Positions 32,973 through 42,100 of a DNA stretch of 64,000 nt are shown piece after piece. Both the position numbers and the translations under genes were made by a program. The DNA lies in NCBI RefSeq assembly GCF_042453785.1, contig NC_091677.1, positions 28,769,501-28,833,500 on the forward strand, read 5' to 3'. Position 1 is the first letter of the stretch. Each line of letters opens with the position of its first letter. The notes under the pieces were generated by a model. It was not told the DNA's origin and ran no database searches. It saw only the letters and a list, made by a program, of their open reading frames with translations. This stretch comes from Malus domestica (Eukaryota; Streptophyta; Magnoliopsida; Rosales; Rosaceae).

Positions 32973-34391
32973 TGGACCGGGGATTAAGAGGGATTGCTAA
33001 AACACTTGAAATTGACTTGAAAATGTAAAACTAAGTTTGGAACACTAAAGTAGACTTAAAGAATGTAAAACTAGACTCTAATACACTAAAACAACTCAAA
33101 TGACTTAAAACAGCACAAAACAAGCTAATTGACTCAAAACAGACACTAAGAGTGAATTTGGACGAAAATTAGTTTTACCTTGACTTAAAACACTTACAAA
33201 AACACAAACTAAAACAGTTTCTAACTAATATGACTCAACAAAGTAAATGGGGGTTTTGGTTTTGACGAATTTGAAACAAAGAAACAAATTGTAAAACTAA
33301 ATAGATTGTAAAACGAATTTTGGGAAATAAGATGGTTGATGGATTAGCTAGAGGTCCATTCTTCACACATGACACACTTGAACATGAATCGATTTCCAAT
33401 TGCTTTTCAATAAATTATGAAGCTCAACACCCAGATTAACCGTGATGCACTAATTAACCCTCAGATTTTCCTTTACTCATTGAATTGGATGAATGCATGC
33501 GACAACCCAAATCATTCTCTAAATGTCCCCTACATGAATGCATAATAGAGAAACAAACAGAGATCATTACGTTCTATGAAAATCATAAGTGTTGACGAGA
33601 CATTTGTAACTATGAATGCATGATACGTTTGACAAGAATTCAATTAACGCGATTGTGACTAGCAACCTTCACTACTCATTAATCTAAATTTGTAACGATT
33701 AGGTGAAACTCATTTATATTCTAGCATCAAATTCATGCATGAAAACTAAGTATGCATCCTTAATCAACATATAAAAATTAGTTTTTAAGAAAACAGTTAA
33801 TTGAATTGCATTCATAACTTATCAAATCACAATTGGAAGAAATCAATTCATATCTCAAGGATGTTCATAGCTTCGAACTTCCCTCTAGCTAAGTAGGGGT
33901 TTAGCCGCTCATAGTTACAGCAAAATCAGAGAATAATAAAGTAGACATTGAAAACAAGAATGAAGTACACCTAAAACGCTCTAATCTTCAAGCTTGAAAC
34001 GTCAAAAGCCCTTCTTCTTCCCCACCTTGCTGCGGCACAAGTGACTATGGATGTTTATGGCTAAATGAAGGGGTAAGAGATGTGTTAAGGTTGAATGGGG
34101 CTGCGACAAGAAAAGAAGAATGGCTGGAATTATGTTAGGTGAGTGCACCAACCATTCTTGCAACTTGCATTTGTTTCTCCAGATTTGTAGCATGTTCCTA
34201 GCCTCATTTAAGCACCAAAAACGTTCATCTAACTTGCTCCACATGCATGCACTCCAATTTAGCCCAAATGCACCAAAATGCACTTTCTTGCCAACTTTAT
34301 CATTTAAACCTATAAACACAAACATATAAACACACGAAAATAGCTTAAATCACTATAATAAGTAGAAACTAACTAAATAAATGCCAAGAAA
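32973..34391 (-). repeat. LTR copy 3, truncated at both ends
   Basis: Same orientation as LTR 1. It starts at 'ggaccggggattaag', lacking roughly 75–80 bp of the outer LTR end, and stops at 'gccaagaaac', lacking about the last 30 bp. An internal deletion of about 200 bp near 34135 removes the TATA box and leader region. It forms an inverted repeat with LTR 2, with the arms separated by about 85 bp (32888–32972). Confidence 0.8.
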
Positions 34392-34651
34392 CGACGTCTG
34401 TTTCAATAAATTGAACTAGAGCGGGAACCTTTTAGTAAATGTAAATATTTCCCACACAGTTGAAGTTAGTGTGACACATATGTCACGATCCCCTCTTCTT
34501 CATCGACCCAAGTTTCCAGCGAAAACCAAATGGCCGTTGAACGAAGTTGAAATCATGCAGGGGTATGTCAACAAATAGTCAAATTCTCCATGGTCTTTTG
34601 ACATAAACCAGAAAAAGAAAAAGCAAAGAAAATATTTCCGTCTATTACTTA
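34392..34651. other. Flank after the retroelement
   Basis: Unassigned sequence between the retroelement and the next transposon. I looked for the missing last exon of the reticulon-like gene and did not find it here in any frame. Confidence 0.4.
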
Positions 34652-35495
34652 GAGCATCTCCAGTGGAGTCCCTAAATGGAGTCCTTACCACCCTCTACCA
34701 CCGTGTCTTTAAATTTAAGTACTTTGTGGCTTCCAGTGGGTGGAGCTATAGTCCCTATAGTAGAGGAATTGGCCGAAATACTGAAAATTTTCCTCACAAT
34801 TGAGGACTATATATAGGGACAACTTTGAGTGGGGATGAAGGTCCACTCACGTTAAAGGTTGTGTGCTTCTTCCAAATATTGGGTTTGAGTGATGTTGTAG
34901 CTCATCCACTTGCTCCAATAGCGCGGGTGGATGCTAGTCGCCAGACAGCTGCTGACGTAACTACATGCTGAGTCCCACATATTTCTTTTTCTAGTAGGTA
35001 TCGTTTGATATGCAGATGGAACAGGACGGAACAAAATGGGACAGGACGAGAACGGACAAGACGGGACGGAACAGAGAGGAAGCAAAGATGCCCTCGGATG
35101 GAAACAAGGAGGAAGAAGAATGAGACAGAGATGTTATAATTTTGTGTTCCACAGATGTGGAACGAGTCGTTCCAGGGGTTGAGGTGGAACAAAAATTCAC
35201 CCAAAATTCGTCCTGTGGAACAACGTGTTCCACCCGTTTTAGGCGCACCAAACATGGAGCAGAACACCTCGTCCCACTCGGTTCCGTCTCGTTCCATGTA
35301 CCAAACGGTACCTTATAGATAAACGGTCTAGATTTAATTTAGAGTTTTTTATTATATAGTCCTCAAATTTAGGATTTATACTGTAAATACTTTTTCATTG
35401 GAGATAATATTCTTTTAAGGACTTAAAGATTCTCTTTAGTCCCTAAACAAGTCTTCAAAAGAGGTGGTGGCCTGTGGGAGCCATTGGAGATGCTC
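34652..35495. mobile_element. Non-autonomous TTA-flanked (PIF/Harbinger-like) element, 844 bp
   Basis: The inverted ends 'gagcatctcca' and 'tggagatgctc' are flanked by TTA at 34649–34651 and 35496–35498. That target duplication and the 'GAGCATCTCCA' terminus are typical of Harbinger-type MITEs in plants. No transposase. It contains a nested smaller element. Confidence 0.72.
34997..35312. mobile_element. MITE nested inside the preceding element
   Basis: The left end 'ggtatcgtttgatatg', then 'agatggaac', pairs with the right end 'gttccatgtaccaaacggta'. The interior is rich in 'ggaacaggacgg'/'cgttccacc' type repeats. About 316 bp. Target duplication unclear (TA possible). Confidence 0.6.
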
Positions 35496-35498
35496 TTA

Positions 35499-36322
35499 GA
35501 GCAAGTCCACTGGAGTGGTTTTTGCCCAGCACCCTATCCAAATAACAAGCTGAGGGCCAGGGAATTCACTCCAGCCCGTCGGGCTGCCTGGCACACAACC
35601 CATGCCAGTCAACAGACCAGTCCAAAATTGACTGACCAAGGAGCCGGGCTATTTGCCTGGCGTGCGCCTTCACGCGGAAATCGTCCTCGACGATCTGATT
35701 GGGGTTGAGCTGGAGAACGATTGGTAGACATGGAAGCAATCCTTGAACCGTCGCCACCATTTTTTCACGATGTAAACTAGCCCAGTTTTGTACAGCGCCA
35801 CGCGGATTGCTACAAATATACAGATTGTTACAACTACAAGAAAGATTGGATTGGAAAGAATCATAATTTGGATATTTGGGGAAAAACCCAATTCGATTTC
35901 CCCAAAAAGTCGTGGAATTTGGTGATTAGAGATGGGATTTTTTAGGTGGAAAAGGGATTTTGATGGGTCTCTTACTTCTTTACGAAGGGAAAATCATGGC
36001 AGGTTGGGTACGAGTGCAGAGAGTTGGATGTTGGAAAATAAGAAGAAGAAGAGAAAGGACCGGAGAGGGAATGGAAGCAGTAGGAAGGAAACAAAACTGC
36101 AAGACCTTTCGAGAGAAAGGAAGAAAAAAGAAAAAAAAAAGAATTGAGAAAATATTAATTGATATGAATAAAATAATATAATATTAGATGGACTGGATGC
36201 CATCGCATTTTTAGGGGTGGAGATGCTTTGATCTATTACTGTTCACTGGGGTCTATTACTGTTCATTTGAATGGATAAATACGCTGGATGCTGGCGCAAA
36301 GTCCTTTGGGGTGGACTTGCTC
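35499..36322. mobile_element. Second TTA-flanked element with a captured gene fragment, 824 bp
   Basis: Inverted ends 'gagcaagtccac' and 'gtggacttgctc'. Flanking TTA at 35496–35498 and 36323–36325; the left TTA is also the right target duplication of the preceding element. No transposase. It carries the AAA-ATPase-like fragment at 35670–35891 on the minus strand. Confidence 0.7.
35670..35891 (-). pseudogene. Captured fragment of an AAA-ATPase-like gene (N-terminal part)
   Basis: A 73-codon frame with a hydrophobic segment 'IFLVVVTICIFVAIRVAL' followed by 'KTGLVYIVKKWWRRFKDCFH' and 'VYQSF'. This order (membrane segment, basic/aromatic stretch, 'FHVYQ') resembles the N-terminus of plant BCS1-like AAA-ATPases of the At2g46620 type. 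Similarity stops after 'VYQSF', where those proteins continue with a 'KVP' segment. It lies wholly inside the TTA-flanked element, so it reads as a transduplicated exon piece. Family assignment is from memory and tentative. Confidence 0.45.
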
Positions 36323-37713
36323 TTAGAGGGGAAATGCAGACTGGATGGATGATTGATTCCAAAGCTAATTAGTTAAGCAAATGGGAAGAAACTAGCTGGT
36401 GGAAACTTAACTAAATCATTGCTAATCTTCCATCAATAACAACACTTCCATAAATCCATCGATGTGGTTCTTTATCCTCTCTGATTTTCTTCCTTCAAAC
36501 TATATATATAATCCAATCCATATTCCATATACTTCCAAAACCTTCACATGCATCACCTTCAAATATACTAAATGATTGACATGATCACTTGAGGAGGATC
36601 TTCATAGAATTAACTTAAAGCTCGTCGTACTACCTGGTAAGCCGATGAAGAAGATATTTATGGCTCAAGAATCAAATGGATCCAAATTCTACACAACCAA
36701 GTTCGAAAAGATTGAGAAAAATCAGTTATTCACAACCACTGATGAAGGATTGCTCTTGAAAAGTTAAGGATGTAAATGTAAACGAAAAGGTACCAGACAA
36801 ATACCTTGAAAAGTGTTCCTTACACCATCCCTGCAGAAAATGGAGGGAAAAGTTTAAATGCACTGAAGATGTCATATGGTAATTTTATTATATCCAAATC
36901 AGTGATAAAAAAGAAGCAGAATTAAGATAGCTAGACCATATGTATGTATGTATATATATAGACATATAAATAACCTTAATATTAATTAGTTAATAAGAAC
37001 TTACTTGATTGCCTCTTTGAAGGTAATACATGTGGAGATAGTATTAGTAGTAATCAACTTGCTGGGTGTCATTTAGGGCTTCCTTACACCGTTATTTGCT
37101 ACTCGACTCAATACCATACTACGCACAATTTGACCACTAAAGTTTGTACCACTTAAACCTATTAAGTGACGGAAGCATAGTCTAGATTTATCTTTCGTTT
37201 TGCCATCGATCTTCTCATTAAGTCATTCAGACACGTATCAACTTTTGAATTGTTGTTAATTTGTGCCTTACACGCTTTAGATTTTGGCCATACAAGCTTT
37301 ATTTTGGGTGCCATATCTTGAATATAGCTTTTACAAAATCTCATAAACTTAAATTTATTCAAATATGATGAACCCTCAATTTAACCACTTACCCTAATTT
37401 TTCTGATTTTTTTTAAAATCCCAATTTGAGCATAGAGATGGTGCAAATAGAGATGACTATTCTTGCCCAGAAAGGAATCGCCTCGATATAAAGTTAACAA
37501 TGACATTCATTTTGGGGGGAAGAAGATGATCACAGTGTGAAGAAATGTAAAGCAAACAGATTTTGGTAGAGTGAATTACGAGGAAGTAATGTTCTAGTGT
37601 AATTTTTGAATTAATTCAACTTTTTTTTTTGGGTGTACTCGTCATAATATGGGACGTACGCGTGTTAAATTAGGGATAATCCTCTACCATGAGCATGTGA
37701 CACTTAGTTTAAC
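36323..37713. other. Intergenic spacer
   Basis: AT-rich, with stops in all frames and simple TA/TATG runs near 36945. No gene, RNA or transposon with clear ends was recognised. Confidence 0.45.
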
Positions 37714-37990
37714 CAAGCGTTGTGCTACTAGGCGAAGCTTGGAGTGCCGCATACTAGATGGCAAGAATCCAGTAGCTGCATCACTAGCTTGCGCTCTGAT
37801 CTGAATAGCATGAGACACGTGAAATCCCGTGTGATTCAGCAAGAACCACCTCGCAAAGCTAAATACAATTGGGTGACCGATAGTTAAGCAGTACTGTGAG
37901 AAAAGGGTGAAAAGAACCCCCACCGGAAAATGATAGAATATAAAACCGTAGGCTCCCAAGCAGTAGGAGAGCGCATGGTTCTGATTGAAG
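37714..37990 (+). pseudogene. Nuclear copy of plastid 23S rRNA (NUPT fragment)
   Basis: Closely follows the plastid 23S rRNA from roughly one-tenth into the gene: 'caagcgttgtgctactaggc', 'ggagtgccgca', 'tagatggcaagaatccagta', 'gcatcactagctt', 'acgtgaaatcccgtgtga', 'gggtgaccgatag', 'gggtgaaaagaaccccca' and 'ggctcccaagcagt'. Compared with the intact plastid gene as I know it, most differences are C→T or G→A, the decay expected of methylated transferred DNA, plus short deletions. It is too short and mutated to function as rRNA. Confidence 0.85.
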
Positions 37991-38149
37991 AAAGTAAACC
38001 CAGGACCTCATGATTCTAATGGGCTTTAATTAAAAAACCACTTAAGCCCATTTAATCCACAAGCATTTATTCCTAATGGAATAAACAACCCGAAGACGTA
38101 ACCCGGGTTCGATTCCTGACAGCAGAAAGAACATTTTTCGTTTTGTGCT

Positions 38150-38383
38150 TTCTGTCGGCTTCGACCGAAAAAAAAAAAAGTCCCAGCAGCAGAAGTAAAA
38201 GAAATACAGAGAGGGAGTCAGTGTGTGATCTGAAGACGAACAAGTCTCTGTTGGATTTGGGTGCTCTAGCTTTCTGAATTCTGAATTCGATAAGATTTTC
38301 TTGTCTTCGATGCCGATCTGTGTTGAATGGTAGTTGGGTAGAGATGCCTGACCGACTCACAGTAGCTGAATAACGCGCCTGAG
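38150..38383 (+). other. Probable 5' non-coding exon of the ALA2-type gene
   Basis: Sequence here has the pyrimidine/purine texture of a plant 5' UTR and ends in a donor-like 'GAG|GTTTTC'. A matching acceptor 'TTGTAG' at 39121–39126 lies 7 bp before the ATG at 39134. This would be a leader intron of about 0.74 kb. The upstream boundary is a guess. Confidence 0.4.
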
Positions 38384-39133
38384 GTTTTCTTTCTCTCTAC
38401 ATAATGCTGATTTCTCTGTGATGTTTGATTCCTTATTATTCGTTTGCTGGGTTATTGGATTGGATTGCCATCTTAATTTCTGTAATTTAGATTTTGCTTC
38501 ATTTGGAATTTAGAAACTCTAACAGGGTTTGGGTTTTAGGGATGTCTTCCGTTTCCTTTGTGTTCAATTCGGTGAATTTCAAGTCAAATTTATGGGTTTC
38601 CTTCGAAGTTTCGGAAATTTCCTTTTCTTCGATGGTTCTTTGATTCGATAGGTTCATTTCTTTGGTGATGTTTAGCCGATTTCCAGAAATTTCGGCAACT
38701 TGTGGGTGAAAATCTGCCTTCATCTCCCTTTTCCAGGTCGCCCGCTAAATACCATTATTTTTTGTCTGTACTTAAAATGCTGAACACTATTACAGGTTAG
38801 CAACTTTTAATGAAGATTGTAGGATGAAACATCGGCATTGTGCGATTTTCAGTTTTCTTGGAAACCAAGCTAATGGCTAGGCCGCTAGAAAATGTTTCCA
38901 CACTAGGTTGCCTCAAAATCATGTCATGTTGGGATACTTTGTTTTGTGCCTTACTTTAGATTCCGCCACGGTATTTGTTCCTTGTACAATGATATTCTAG
39001 TTCATTGTCTGATTTATTAATCTATTTTTGCATTCAGTCGGTTGTGTCTTGTATGGAGGTTCTACATGCTGCCGAGAGTTGTGGGTAACTTGGAAAGAAC
39101 ATTTGAACCAAGTCATATTCTTGTAGTTCAACA

Positions 39134-42100
39134 ATGAAGCGCTACATCTACATAAACGATGACGAGTCATCGCAGTATCTTTACTGTGACAATCGCATAT
39201 CAAATAGAAAGTACACTCTGTTGAACTTTCTCCCAAAGAATTTATGGGAACAATTCAGGTGATTGAGGAATTGATACTTCTGATTTTATATTCGTTCAAC
39301 TTCTAGTTGGGTATATGTTTAAACGTTTTAATTGGAATATGATGTTCTGGTGGACTTCAGTCAGTTCATTTCCATTGCATTGAGATTTAGACCAATAAAA
39401 CCTCCACTCTATTAACATGCATACTCTCTCTCAATTTGTTGGAATCTAATGTATTTAAGTTTTTCTTGAATCCATCATAACATGCATGAAGATTATTGGG
39501 ACAATTTGATGTTTCTTTTATTTATAAAAAAAACATGATGTTTTTCTATTTTGCCACTGATAGTTTGTACTTTTGTGGTGCATGAATTAGTCTCATGTTA
39601 TAGTCTTATAGAGACGCATAAATCTTTCTAATTTGTCGCCTTGGCTTAAATTGTTGTGGTTCAACAAACTGCTATTTCCTTACTAATTATTCTACTAATT
39701 TGTTTTGAATTGTCCTTATGTTTTGAACACTCCCTTATTTCCCCCACCCATTCTTTTCTCTAACAAATATTGTCTCCGTTTTCAGCCGCTTCATGAATCA
39801 GTACTTTCTGCTGATTGCTTGCCTTCAGCTATGGTCTCTTATTACTCCAGTAAATCCTGCTAGTACATGGGGTCCACTTATCTTCATTTTTGCAGTCTCT
39901 GCTTCAAAAGAGGCATGGGATGATTACAACCGATATCTCTCAGACAAGAAGGCGAATGAGAAAGAAGTTTGGGTTGTTAGGCAGGGCATCAAGAAACATG
40001 TAATAGACCTTCTTCTTTTCTTTTTCTGTGGTTGATTTTGTTTACCTTTTGAAATTAAATAGAATAACAAAGTTAATTTACAGTTGTTGTCGATCAATAA
40101 AGTGGGGTTAACAGCTTGGCATCAATCAACTTTCTTTAATCTGCTTCATGCATTAGCTATTACTAAAAATTGGTTGGTTTGTTTATGAGGTTTGAATGAA
40201 CATTTTCTTATAGCTAACTAGGTGGATGATTCTGACTTGAAAGGTTATTCAAAAATAAAAAAAATTCTGACTTAAGGGATGAGAGATAGAATCATGCCTG
40301 ATAAAACTAGACAATAAGTACAATCACCGAAGGCATTCATGTGTGTATGGACATCCTGTTTATATGATTGACTAATTATGTGTATCTTTTTTTTTCTTTG
40401 GTTGAATATGTGCATCTACATGCACTAAAACATGTGTACATGCTATATTGGGAGTCTTATGACATATGAGACCATTTAAACTGGTTCATGAACTTAATTG
40501 ATTGATAGACCATTTAGGACCAACTATAACTCTCATGGACAATAAAAGGAAAAAAAGGGAAATTTACACTATTGCCACTATAAGAGAAGACATTGTTGCA
40601 ATTTGCCACTTGCAATGATTGAACCCCTTTGCCACCCGGGTCAAATGTTTTTGTCCAAAAAGTTGCACAACCTATTTTGACATTGCACACTTATTTAAAG
40701 GGTCACATGCAAAGCAAGTGAAACTGTTGGAGATGAAAATGGAGTGTGTTAGTAGTAGGTTGGACATTGCAACAAATTGACATGGCAATGTTACTCATCT
40801 TTTGTTTGGAGGTAGCAATTTGCAGCAGGGCTTATAGTCCAGGTGGTATTGGTACAATTTTCCTAAAAAAGAAAAAAATGAAGGAAAAAGAAATCAATTT
40901 CCTCCCCATACCACCAAAGGGCTGTATTGTTTTGGGAGAAAAGAGAGTGCTAGTAAGATTGAAAGCTGTTGTATGGTGAGCACTTCTTTGTAACTTATGG
41001 ATGGCGCTTTTATTCTTATTTTTGATATTACCTTCTGATGCCTTTGGGAGCAGCCTCTCCATAAATGGGGGTAAGGCTAGCCGACATTCACCTCTCCCAG
41101 ACCCTGCGTAAAGTGGGAGCCTTGTGCACTGGGTACGACCTTCTGATGCCTGATGAAAGATTTTACAATTGGGATCAATCTATGGTGGGGATGTCCCTTT
41201 CATATAGGAATAATAACTCCAAGCTGATTCAGTTTAAGAGATTCATGCATATATTGCTTATCAAGTGTACTTACCAAACAAAAAGAAACAAGCATCCCCA
41301 TTATGCTGTATAATATAACTAAATAGGATTTACATAAACTTATAAGAAGAAGGATTTACTTATGATAACTACATTTGTGTTATGTTCTTATAAAATAGAT
41401 CTTTGGTTCTCAGTCTTGTCTGATGCAACGGCTTCTTGGATTAGATGTTGGCTTCTACTTTAGAATGGATCTTTGGTTCTCAGTCTTGTCTGATGCAACG
41501 GCTTCTTGGATTAGATGTTGTCATCTACTTTTCCTCATGCTTTACTGGACTAACAGCTTGATATTTTTTGTGCATTGGTTTCCCTTACTCTTAGATTAAA
41601 GCACAAGATATTCATGTTGGTAACATCGTTTGGCTCCGAGAGAATGATGAGGTGCCATGTGATCTTGTTTTGATTGGCACCTCTGAAGCACAAGGCCTGT
41701 GCTATGTAGAGGTAATATTTCATTTTCTTGTTCGATTTTGATTCTGAATTGCTTTCTCTCTCTCTCTCTCTGCACACATATGTGTGTGTGTGTGTGTGTG
41801 TGTAGAGAGATGATTTCCTGCACAGAGAATCTCTTATATATAATTATATAAAAATATTATATATGAATAAATATTTATGTGTGTGTGTGCATGCATGCAC
41901 ACAGGCATAGACTGAATCTGGATCCTGGATCCCACAATTTGGAAAAATGCAACCTGATCTTTGGTCCACGTTTAGAACATTTTCCTATATATATATATAT
42001 ATGAAATTAAGTTAAATACTATAGTAAAAATCCAAGTGGACACAATATTTCATAATTATACTAAACATTGAACGCATGAAAAACAAGATTGGAAGAAATT

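Larger units (their letters stand above)
19513..34391. mobile_element. Compound palindromic Ty3/gypsy-type LTR retrotransposon insertion
   Basis: A 14.9-kb insertion built from at least three copies or part-copies of one LTR-retrotransposon family. In order: LTR (−), polypurine tract, antisense-ORF region, integrase (−), gag (+), loop, gag (−), integrase (+), antisense-ORF region, LTR (+, 5' end deleted), LTR (−, both ends truncated). Left arm 19513–26444 and right arm 26713–about 32964 are inverted copies with scattered substitutions and indels. No intact gag, protease, reverse transcriptase or RNase H frame exists; RT and RNase H are missing altogether, so the element is non-autonomous. Integrase wording ('LRLFLGKL', 'KWIGPFVV', 'WAYRTAYKT') matches non-chromodomain plant gypsy elements of the Athila/Tat group. 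The right boundary lacks the LTR end, so no target duplication can be paired. Confidence 0.85.

Noticed and set aside
34902..35297. Overlapping minus-strand frames of 77–131 codons
   Set aside because: They lie in the nested MITE, whose repeated 'ggaacaggacgg' units leave several frames open by composition.
38085..38130. Possible tRNA or SINE B box ('gggttcgattcctgac')
   Set aside because: No matching A box or cloverleaf arms could be drawn around it, so a tRNA gene or SINE head is not supported.
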